DNA of 64,000 nt from assembly GCA_035506135.1 (NCBI GenBank), contig DATJPY010000052.1, positions 1 through 64,000 on the forward strand, in the 5' to 3' direction. The notes under the pieces were generated by a model, which saw only the letters and a list, made by a program, of their open reading frames with translations, had not been told where the DNA came from and did not search any database. This DNA comes from DATJPY01 sp035506135. GTDB lineage: Bacteria > Myxococcota_A > UBA9160 > PR03. This document shows positions 45,329 through 52,403 of the stretch, in pieces; position 1 is the first letter of the stretch, and each line of letters begins with the position of its first letter. The translations under genes and the position numbers were made by a program.

Positions 45329-46114
45329 TTGGCGGTGCACTACGCGGTCGAAGGTCCGGTCGCCGTCGTCACGCTCGACCGCCCCGAGGTGGCGAACGCG
45401 ATCGACCGGCCCACCGCGGAGGCGCTGGCCGCGGCGTTCCGCCGCTTCGAGGGCGACGCCGCGCTCGCGGTCGCGGTGCTGTCGGGCGCGAACGGGGCCT
45501 TCTGTGCCGGCGCGGACCTGAAGGCGATGCGCGAGGACCCGAGCCGCGTCACGCGCGTGGCGCCGGACGGCGACGGTCCCGTCGGCCCCACGCGCATGCT
45601 GCTCGCGAAGCCGGTGATCGCGGCCGTCGAGGGCCACGCGGTCGCAGGCGGGCTCGAGCTCGCGGCTTGGTGCGACCTGCGCGTCGCCGCCGACAACGCC
45701 GTCTTCGGCGTCTACTGCCGCCGCTGGGGGATCCCGCTCATGGACGGCGGGACGATCCGGCTCGCGCGCCTGATCGGCCACAGCCACGCGCTCGACCTGA
45801 TCCTGACCGGGCGCGGCGTCTCCGGGGAGGAGGCGCTGCGCATGGGCCTGGCCAACCGGCTGGTACCGGCCGGACAGGCCCTCGCGGCCGCGATGGCGCT
45901 GGCGCGCGAGGTGGCGTCGCGCCCGCAGGCAGCCCTGCGCGGCGATCGGCTGAGCTCGTACGAGCAGTGGAGCCTGGCCCTCGGCGACGCGCTCGCCGGC
46001 GAGTTCCGACACGGAATGGCGTCGCTGCGGACCGGGGAGCTGCGCGATGGGCTCGAGCGCTATGCGGCCGGCGGCTGGCGGGCGGGGCGGTCGCCGGATG
46101 CGTCCGATGGCTGA
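45329..46114 (+). CDS. enoyl-CoA hydratase/isomerase (crotonase) family protein
   Basis: 261 residues of the crotonase fold. TTG 45329 is used because GGAGGG lies 8 nt upstream; the longer frame from GTG 45299 would begin inside the operator. The oxyanion-hole segments are AGADLKAM and VAGGLELA. The first catalytic Glu is present (E110) but the position of the second (E164 of rat hydratase) is C130 (FGVYCRRWGIP), so hydratase activity is doubtful and isomerase, hydrolase or other crotonase chemistry is more likely. It is first of three overlapping genes with a Rieske oxygenase and TetR regulator. Confidence 0.85.
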   Translation: MAVHYAVEGPVAVVTLDRPEVANAIDRPTAEALAAAFRRFEGDAALAVAVLSGANGAFCAGADLKAMREDPSRVTRVAPDGDGPVGPTRMLLAKPVIAAVEGHAVAGGLELAAWCDLRVAADNAVFGVYCRRWGIPLMDGGTIRLARLIGHSHALDLILTGRGVSGEEALRMGLANRLVPAGQALAAAMALAREVASRPQAALRGDRLSSYEQWSLALGDALAGEFRHGMASLRTGELRDGLERYAAGGWRAGRSPDASDG

Positions 46115-46139
46115 GCCGCAGCGGGCGGGAGGTGACGGC

Positions 46140-47270
46140 GTGGCGACATTGTCCGACGACGCCTCGGTCGTGGCGCGCATCCTCGACCACATCGAGCATC
46201 ACACCACGGACGTGACCGAGTCCGTCTGGCGCGAGCCGCTCGAGAACTATCGCTCGGAGGCGCGCCTCGAGGCCGAGCTCGCTTGTGTGCTGCGCCGCTT
46301 CTCCGTTCCCTTCTGCCCGAGCGCTGCGCTCCCGGAGGCGGGCTCCTTCGTGGCGCGCGATGCGGCGGGCACCCCGATCCTCGCGGTGCGGGGGAAGGAC
46401 GGGCGCGCGCGCGCCTTCCGCAACGCATGTCGCCACCGGGGCGCGCAGATCGGCAGCGGCGAGGGCTGTGCAAAGGCGTTCGTCTGTCGCTATCACGGCT
46501 GGACCTACGACCTCGACGGCGCGCTGGTCCACGTGCCCGATGCCTACGGCTTCCCGGGTCTCGATCGCGCGACGCGAGGGCTCGTGCCCCTCGAGACGGC
46601 GGAGCGTCACGGCATGGTCTGGGTCGCGCAGGACGCGCGCTCCTCGCCTGGCGACGCGAGCCTCGACGAGCTCCCGCCGCTCCTCCCCGACGGCCTGCGG
46701 CTACTGCGGGCCACCGCGCAGGACGTGGACGCCAACTGGAAGATCCTCGCCGAGGGCTTCCTCGAGGGCTACCACATCCGCTCGACCCATCGCGACACGT
46801 TCTATCCGGTGCAGTTCGACAACCTGAACGTCGTCGAGCGCTTCGGCCGGAACAGCCGCGTCGCGTTCCCGTATCGGAACGTCCAGAAGCTGCGGACGGT
46901 CCCGGCCGACGGGCGCTCGGCGCGCGGGGTGCTGACCTACGTCTACCATCTCTTCCCGAACGTCATGGTCGCGACGTTCCCGGCGACGATGGTGATGGTC
47001 GCGCTCGAGCCGCTCCGGACGGACCAGACGCGCCTCGTCACCTACGTGCTGGCGGATGGCGGCGGCGAGCCGTCCGGGCTCGAGGGCGCGCAGCAGTTCG
47101 TCCAGGCCGGGGCCGCCGAGGACTCCGCGGTGGCGTGCTCCATCCAGCGCAGTCTCGCGAGCGGTGCGAACGAGTGGTTCGAGTTCGGCCACTTCGAGGG
47201 CGCGATCCAGCACTTCCACCGCAACCTGGAGCAGGCGCTCGGCGACGAGTCGAGCGCGGGCCGCACATGA
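46140..47270 (+). CDS. Rieske non-haem iron oxygenase, alpha subunit
   Basis: 376 residues from GTG 46140 (GGGAGG 7 nt upstream; ATG 46107 is a longer alternative overlapping the previous gene). Rieske cluster: C97-R-H99 and C116-R-Y-H119. Mononuclear iron site in NWKILAEGFLEGYHIRSTHR (H212, H217), with the rest of the domain SRPBCC-like. Such proteins need a reductase, which is not encoded here. Paired with a crotonase-like enzyme and TetR regulator, it may oxidise a CoA-linked, steroid-like or aromatic acid. Confidence 0.9.
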   Translation: MATLSDDASVVARILDHIEHHTTDVTESVWREPLENYRSEARLEAELACVLRRFSVPFCPSAALPEAGSFVARDAAGTPILAVRGKDGRARAFRNACRHRGAQIGSGEGCAKAFVCRYHGWTYDLDGALVHVPDAYGFPGLDRATRGLVPLETAERHGMVWVAQDARSSPGDASLDELPPLLPDGLRLLRATAQDVDANWKILAEGFLEGYHIRSTHRDTFYPVQFDNLNVVERFGRNSRVAFPYRNVQKLRTVPADGRSARGVLTYVYHLFPNVMVATFPATMVMVALEPLRTDQTRLVTYVLADGGGEPSGLEGAQQFVQAGAAEDSAVACSIQRSLASGANEWFEFGHFEGAIQHFHRNLEQALGDESSAGRT

Positions 47271-47953
47271 GCGCCGCGCGAGCGAAGCGCACACGGCGTC
47301 GGACGCGACCGGCTGCGCGCCGGAAGGCGCCGGCGACGACCCGCGAGCGCCTGGTCGAGGCCACCCGCGCGGTTCTCGAGGAGGGCGGCTCCGCCGCGGC
47401 GTCGGTGCAGGCGATCGCCGAGCGGGCCGGGCTCGCGGCCGGCGCGCTCTACCGGCACTTTCCCTCCAAGGCGGATCTGCTCGTCGAGGTCTTTCGCGAT
47501 GCCGCGCGGCGCGACCTCGTCGCGATGCAGCGCGCGGCGGCTACAGGGCGGAGCGTCGAGCGACTCGAGGCCGCCGTGGCGACCTTCGCGCGGCGCGCGC
47601 TGCGCAGTCGGAGGCTGGCCTGGGCCCTCGTGTACGAGCCCGTGGATCCCCGCGTCGACACCGAGCGCCTGGCCTACCGGCGCGAGTACTGTCGCCAGAT
47701 GGCGTTGCTGCTGCGCGCAGGCATCGCGGCCGGGGAGATCCCGGAGCAGAACGCGGAGCTCACGGCGGCCGCCCTGGTCGGCGCGATCGCCGAGTCGCTG
47801 GTGGGGCCGCTGTCGCCGATTGGAGGGCAGGCCGGCTCGGACGAGGAGCTGATCGCCGTCCTCGTGCGCTTCTGCCGGCGGAGCCTCGGCGTCCGTGACG
47901 GGGCCACGCTGCGCAGCGTGGCCCGGGGGGCCGGGCGAGCCGGGGGCAGCTAG
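47267..47953 (+). CDS. TetR family transcriptional regulator
   Basis: 228 residues, starting in the Rieske stop codon (ATGA). A basic N-terminal tail leads to the HTH (about 41-76: GSAAASVQAIAERAGLAAGA, then LYRHFPSKADLLVEVF), typical of TetR/AcrR. The C-terminal ligand domain is helical. The most likely target is the double palindrome at the head of its own operon, making an autoregulated switch that responds to the substrate or product of the enzymes. Confidence 0.92.
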   Translation: MSAARAKRTRRRTRPAARRKAPATTRERLVEATRAVLEEGGSAAASVQAIAERAGLAAGALYRHFPSKADLLVEVFRDAARRDLVAMQRAAATGRSVERLEAAVATFARRALRSRRLAWALVYEPVDPRVDTERLAYRREYCRQMALLLRAGIAAGEIPEQNAELTAAALVGAIAESLVGPLSPIGGQAGSDEELIAVLVRFCRRSLGVRDGATLRSVARGAGRAGGS

Positions 47954-48002
47954 TCTCTACGCGACCGATGGCGGGGACCGGGAGGTGGACTCTGGGGAAA
48001 CC

Positions 48003-48254
48003 ATGTCGTTCATCGCGTGGATCCTTCTGGGCCTCGTTGCCGGCTTCGTCGCGAGCAAGATCGTCAACAAGCAGGGGGAGGGCTTCCTCCTCGACGTCGT
48101 GCTCGGGATCGTGGGGGCCGTCGTCGGCGGCTTCCTGTTCAATCACCTCGGGGCGGCGGGCGTCTCCGGCTTCAACCTCTACAGCCTGTTCGTCGCGGTG
48201 ATCGGCTCGGTGATCGTGCTGGTCGCCTACCACGCGGTCCGGCGCGCCGCCTGA
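48003..48254 (+). CDS. GlsB/YeaQ/YmgE family membrane protein
   Basis: 83 residues, three membrane segments, with the family pattern IAWILLGLVAGFVASKIV and LDVVLGIVGAVVGGFLFNHL. Also known as transglycosylase-associated proteins; the role is unclear, usually stress-linked. A GGGG-type ribosome-binding site is 7 nt before ATG 48003. It lies 49 bp past the TetR gene on the same strand. Confidence 0.85.
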   Translation: MSFIAWILLGLVAGFVASKIVNKQGEGFLLDVVLGIVGAVVGGFLFNHLGAAGVSGFNLYSLFVAVIGSVIVLVAYHAVRRAA

Positions 48255-48290
48255 GTCCACGCTGCGCGCGGGTGCGCGACGCGCGGGCCG

Positions 48291-49193
48291 TCAGCGCGAC
48301 GCATCCGCGCCCGCGCGGACGGGCGCGACCGCGGCCGCCCAGGCCTCGGGTGCCTCCATCTGCGGGTAGTGACCGATGCCTTCGAGCGTCGTCAGCGGTC
48401 CGTGCGCCATCTCCGCGAGGCGTCTGCCGATCTCGTAGACCGCGATGGGGTCGCGGTCTCCCCAGACCACCTCGATCGGGACCTTCGTGCGGCCCAGGAT
48501 CGAGCGCCAGCGCTCGGCGTACTTCCGGCGCTCGAGGTTGTAGCGCGCGATGCGGCCGATCACGTCGAGGCCGCCGCCGAGCGCCATCCAGTAGGCGATC
48601 GCGCGCAGGTCGACCTCCGGGGTGCGCGTCGCGTCGGCCCACACGAAGCGGAGCGCGTGCGCGAACCGCTCGGCGTCGAAGCTCCGCGCGAACGCCGTGG
48701 CGCCCTCGTCGGTCATGAGCGCCTCCTGGACAGGCGTGAGCTTCGCCAGCTCCACCAGATGGCTGCCGTTGCACAGCACCAGGCTCTCGATGTGGAAGCC
48801 GAGAGCTCCCTCCTCCTGCCGGCAGAGCATCTCGACCGCGACGGTGAGGCCCATGTCGTGGCCCACGACGCGGGCGCGCTCGACGCCGAGGGCGCGCGCG
48901 ATCTCTCCGGCCCGGCGGCCCTGGTCGAGCAGCGAGTACGACACGTCGCCGGCGGGCTTGTCCGAGAAGCCGAAGCCCAGGTGATCCCAGGTGGTCACCC
49001 GGAAGCGGGAGGTCAGGAAGGGGAGGGCCGCGGCGAAGTCGTGGCTGGTCGACGGGAAGCCGTGCACCAGCACGAGGTCCGGACCGCGGCCGAGCTGGAC
49101 CGCGAAGACCCGGTGCCCCTCGGCGAGCTCGAGCATGCGGCCGCGGCTTCGCCACTCGTCCTGGACCCGCTGGACGTCTCCCGGAATCTCCAT
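48291..49193 (-). CDS. alpha/beta hydrolase with Asp nucleophile (epoxide hydrolase/haloalkane dehalogenase type)
   Basis: 300 residues. HGFPSTSHDF is the oxyanion-hole region. The nucleophile elbow is G-H-D113-M-G, an Asp as in epoxide hydrolases and haloalkane dehalogenases rather than the Ser of esterases. WGDRDPIAVYE and GIGHYPQMEAPE supply acid and base. Substrate unknown. It is the last gene of a minus-strand operon (GT29-like, methyltransferase, oxygenase, hydrolase), 3 nt after the oxygenase gene. Confidence 0.85.
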   Translation of the reverse strand: MEIPGDVQRVQDEWRSRGRMLELAEGHRVFAVQLGRGPDLVLVHGFPSTSHDFAAALPFLTSRFRVTTWDHLGFGFSDKPAGDVSYSLLDQGRRAGEIARALGVERARVVGHDMGLTVAVEMLCRQEEGALGFHIESLVLCNGSHLVELAKLTPVQEALMTDEGATAFARSFDAERFAHALRFVWADATRTPEVDLRAIAYWMALGGGLDVIGRIARYNLERRKYAERWRSILGRTKVPIEVVWGDRDPIAVYEIGRRLAEMAHGPLTTLEGIGHYPQMEAPEAWAAAVAPVRAGADASR

Positions 49194-49196
49194 CGC

Positions 49197-49955
49197 TCAG
49201 GTCGGGGTCTCGATGTTGATGGTGAGCGTTCGCCGCATCCGGCCCGCCGGCCCCGTCATCGGACGCACCGAGTGCAGCGAGTTGAAGGTCTTCACGAACA
49301 CGACCGCCTGATTCGGCTCGAACGGGAAGGTGTCGAGCACGTCGACTCGATCGAAGGGGATCTGCTCGTTGCGGCGATTGAACGAGAGGCGCACGTCCCG
49401 GGTCGCGTTGACGTCGGTGCCACCGCCCCAGGCCGGGTCCCACTCGCCCTCGTCGACCATCGACACCACGAGCGTCACGATCTTCTGCACGCCGTCGGTG
49501 TGCGGGATCACGTGGCCGCCCTTGGCGGGCAGCATCGAGAGCTCGAAGCGGGAGCGCAGTCGAAGCGAGGTGGTGCGCGAGCCGCCGCGCAGGGCGTCGC
49601 TCAAGCGCCGCAGGAGCAGGCGCGAAGGGGTCGCGTCGAGGTCGAAGCCGAGGTCGATGTGGTGGTCGGCCAGCGCGCCGAACACCTCGCGCACGAAGGC
49701 GTCGCTCTTGATCCAGGCGTGGAGCTCGCGCCAGACCGGGTCGGTGCTCACCAGGTCTCGGTAGGCCCGGGCGCCGAACTTCTCGGACAGCGTGTACTTC
49801 TCGCCGACCTTCGAGAGGGACTCGAAGCGGTCCGAGGACGGCCAGGCGCCGAGCAGGGTGCGGTAGGTCGAGTCGTCCATCAGCGGGCGTGCCAGCCCGA
49901 TCGGGAAGGGCTGGTAGCGGAAGCGCAGCTGATCGAAGCGGAAGAGCGAGGTCAT
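49197..49955 (-). CDS. 2OG-Fe(II) oxygenase-like protein (copy 1)
   Basis: 252 residues, with iron site H-T-D (GGHVIPHTDGVQKIVTLVVS), distal H (NSLHSVRPM) and a C-terminal Arg (RRTLTINI). This is the double-stranded beta-helix of prolyl-hydroxylase-type proteins in glycan loci. It resembles the oxygenase encoded at 51533-52402 (WGGGTD/WGGGTN, AVVFVK/AVFVKS), so the two are paralogues. ATG 49955 overlaps the methyltransferase stop. The product may hydroxylate a sugar or a nucleotide-linked precursor. Confidence 0.8.
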   Translation of the reverse strand: MTSLFRFDQLRFRYQPFPIGLARPLMDDSTYRTLLGAWPSSDRFESLSKVGEKYTLSEKFGARAYRDLVSTDPVWRELHAWIKSDAFVREVFGALADHHIDLGFDLDATPSRLLLRRLSDALRGGSRTTSLRLRSRFELSMLPAKGGHVIPHTDGVQKIVTLVVSMVDEGEWDPAWGGGTDVNATRDVRLSFNRRNEQIPFDRVDVLDTFPFEPNQAVVFVKTFNSLHSVRPMTGPAGRMRRTLTINIETPT

Positions 49956-50683
49956 CGCGCCTTCCGGAAGCTGACCAGGCTGCGATGCCCGCGGCTCGTC
50001 TGGCCGAGGTCGTGGGTGACCTCGACGGCGAGCTTGCCCACGTCCGCGATGCGCGCCACGAGCGCGGCAGAGTCGCGCCAGTGGAGCGCCTCGAACTCGC
50101 CCGGCACGTTCCCCTCGTCGAAGCCGACCTCGAACTCCGCGAGGAACAACCCGCCCGGCGCGAGGACCCGCGCCACCTCGCCGACCATTCGCTCGAGGTC
50201 GAAGGCGTGGTCGATCGCGTTGCAGTAGACCGCGTCGACCGAGTCGTCAGGGAACACCAGGCGGTGGAAGTCGCCCGGCAGCACGTACGGGTTCTCCGGG
50301 CCCGGCTCGAGGTCGATGCCGATCGCGAAGTGCCCGAGCCGATGGAGCGCGTGTACCTCCGTGCCGAGCCGCGCGCCGAGGCACAGCACCGAGCGCGCCG
50401 CGGCGAGCTCCGGGCAGGCGCGGAAGCGGTCCTCGAACTCCGCGAGCGCCTCCGCCTGGTTCTCCCGGAGCCGCCAGGCGATCGCGTCGAGCTTGCTCCG
50501 CTGGTGCTCGAGGTACTCGTCGTACGAGGCGTAGCGGCGCTGCGCGAACGCGCCCTCGCGCGCCCAGCGCTCGGACGCGAATCGATCTCGCTTGGCCGCG
50601 CGCTTGTCGGCGTGCTTTCGCGCTCGGGCCTTGGGGCCGAGCCCATAGCGCAGGATGTTGCGGATCCGCCGCAGAGAGACCAT
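49952..50683 (-). CDS. class I SAM-dependent methyltransferase
   Basis: 243 residues. A basic N-terminal helix (about 1-45) precedes SVLCLGARLGTEVHALHRLG (motif I), GIDLEPGP, DDSVDAVYCNAIDHAFDLE and EVARVLAPGGLFLAEF. Motif I has LGARLG in place of the common GxGxG. It lies in the same operon as the GT29-like gene and oxygenase, so sugar methylation is plausible. Confidence 0.85.
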   Translation of the reverse strand: MVSLRRIRNILRYGLGPKARARKHADKRAAKRDRFASERWAREGAFAQRRYASYDEYLEHQRSKLDAIAWRLRENQAEALAEFEDRFRACPELAAARSVLCLGARLGTEVHALHRLGHFAIGIDLEPGPENPYVLPGDFHRLVFPDDSVDAVYCNAIDHAFDLERMVGEVARVLAPGGLFLAEFEVGFDEGNVPGEFEALHWRDSAALVARIADVGKLAVEVTHDLGQTSRGHRSLVSFRKAR

Positions 50684-50695
50684 CGGTCGCCCTTT

Positions 50696-51436
50696 TTAGC
50701 GCGCGCCCGGCGAGGGCGCCGCCGGGGCGTGCGGCGCCGCGCTCGCGGGCCAGAGGGGAACGCGCGCGCGCTCCGCCACGATCGGCTCGGACGTGAAGAG
50801 CCGGCCGCCGCGGGCGAGCGCCGCGAGGACGGCGACGTCGGTGTCGGCGTGTCGGCTCGACGAGGTTCCGCGCTCGGCGATCTCCGGGTTCGGGCCGTAG
50901 GCGTGGGTCAGCTCGAAGCTCACGCCCGCGACGACGACGCGATCGAAGCGCGGATCGGCGAGGCCGAGCGCCACGGCGTAGGCGCCGCTCGAGGGCTGCT
51001 TGCGCTCGATCTGTGCGATCAGCGCGGGGTCGTGGCCGCACTGCTCGACGACGAGGGCCTGCCATGCCGCGAGCGGTCGCGACTCGAAGCGCTCCCAGCG
51101 ATAGCCCGCCGCGGCGAGGCGCAGGCGGAACCAGGCCGGGCCTGTGCGCAGTTCGCGCGCGTGGCGAAGCAGGCGCCGCAGCGGCGCGCCCCTCGCCGCC
51201 GGTCGCGGCAGCAGGTGCAGCACCTCGGTACGCAGGCCGCGCATCACGCGCAGGCTCTGCCGTCCCGACGCGGCACCCGACGTCACGATCGCCGACACGA
51301 CGGTGTACGCAGGCGTGGGGAGTCCGCAGCGCGCAGCGGAGTATCCCGACGCATTGGCGCAGCCCACCGCGTCGATGACCGCCCCCGGCGGCAGCGCGGG
51401 ATCGGGCTTCGATCCGAGCACGAGCAGGGTCGCCAT
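50696..51436 (-). CDS. GT29 (sialyltransferase)-like protein of a glycan locus
   Basis: 246 residues. LLVLGSKPDPALPPGAVIDAV followed by CANASGYSA gives a Rossmann-like start, and KQPSSGAYAVALGL recalls the S-motif SSG region of GT29 sialyltransferases (P-S-S-G-x-x-A). No signal peptide or membrane anchor is apparent. If a transferase, its donor is unknown. It starts the four-gene minus-strand unit and diverges from an oxygenase gene. Confidence rests mainly on the SSG motif and context. Confidence 0.45.
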   Translation of the reverse strand: MATLLVLGSKPDPALPPGAVIDAVGCANASGYSAARCGLPTPAYTVVSAIVTSGAASGRQSLRVMRGLRTEVLHLLPRPAARGAPLRRLLRHARELRTGPAWFRLRLAAAGYRWERFESRPLAAWQALVVEQCGHDPALIAQIERKQPSSGAYAVALGLADPRFDRVVVAGVSFELTHAYGPNPEIAERGTSSSRHADTDVAVLAALARGGRLFTSEPIVAERARVPLWPASAAPHAPAAPSPGAR

Positions 51437-51532
51437 CGCGGACCTCGGAGCCCCGTGCTTTAGGCACTCGCGCCGCGCGCGTCAACTGGCGCGCGCTGAA
51501 GGCTCGCCCGGTGTCTGCTAGATTCCGGCGCC

Positions 51533-52402
51533 GTGAGAGGGGAGACACTGGCTTCGATCGCTGCCTCCGAGACGCGCCTCGAATCGGTGTTACCGAGGCT
51601 CCCGCTCCAGGTGGCCCGGCCCGAGTGTCCGTTCTTCCACTTCGAGATCGACGACTTCCTCCCGCAGGACGAGTACGCGGCGCTCTGCGCGAGCTTTCCG
51701 AGCGCCGAGTCGTTTCCGGAGATGATCGAGGGCGACAAGCTGCGGCTCGGTTCGCGCACGGGCGGCGAGGCCTTCTCGGCCTTCCGGCGCGAGCGGCCGG
51801 AGTGGGATCGACTGCTCGAGCGCTTGTCGGCCGAGCCCTTCCTCGCCCGGCTCCACCACCTGGTGCGTCCGGCGCTGGCGCGCTCGCGCGGCTGGGCCGG
51901 CGCGCGCCCATGGCGGCTCGGCGACGTCGCCATCGGCCCCGGCGGCCCGCTCTTCGTGAGGCGGCCCGTGAAGATGCACTTCGAGTTCTCCCGGCTCGGC
52001 CGCGGCGCCAGCGTTCCGCCCCACACCGATGCGCCGGAGAAGCTGGTGAGCTGCATCCTCTACTTCGCGGATGCGTCGTGGCGCCCCGAGTGGGGCGGGG
52101 GCACGAACTACTACCGCCCGCGCGATCCGTCGCTCCGCCGCAACTGGCACAACCGGACCGTGCCGTTCGAGGCGTTGGAGCCTGTCTTCACCCAGCCGTT
52201 CCGGCCGAACCGGCTCGCCGTCTTCGTGAAGTCGCGCGAGTCCTACCACGCGGTGCCGCCGCTCGAGTGTCCCCAGGGCGTGTGGCGCAACTCGCTGAAC
52301 TTCAGCGTCCATCGCATCCGTCCCCGGCGCATCCGGCGGCTCGCCCGGTGGCACGACCGCGCCACCTTGTGGCTCGAGCGCCGGCGCCATCCCAGCGACT
52401 AG
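51533..52402 (+). CDS. 2OG-Fe(II) oxygenase-like protein (copy 2)
   Basis: 289 residues, GTG start. H-T-D (SVPPHTDAPEKLVSCILYF), WGGGTNYYRP, then SYHAVPP and NSLNFSV give the metal and 2-oxoglutarate pattern. It is a paralogue of the oxygenase encoded at 49197-49955 with an extended N-terminus (FFHFEIDDFLPQDEYAAL). It is 1 nt from the next gene, so the two are co-transcribed. Confidence 0.78.
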   Translation: MRGETLASIAASETRLESVLPRLPLQVARPECPFFHFEIDDFLPQDEYAALCASFPSAESFPEMIEGDKLRLGSRTGGEAFSAFRRERPEWDRLLERLSAEPFLARLHHLVRPALARSRGWAGARPWRLGDVAIGPGGPLFVRRPVKMHFEFSRLGRGASVPPHTDAPEKLVSCILYFADASWRPEWGGGTNYYRPRDPSLRRNWHNRTVPFEALEPVFTQPFRPNRLAVFVKSRESYHAVPPLECPQGVWRNSLNFSVHRIRPRRIRRLARWHDRATLWLERRRHPSD

Positions 52403-52403
52403 G

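Noticed and set aside
45233..45330. An assembly join between two genomes at about 45.2 kb
   Set aside because: The palindromic elements are absent to the right and gene content changes, but GC content and gene structure stay similar and the boundary is a normal intergenic region. Read coverage would be needed to support a join.
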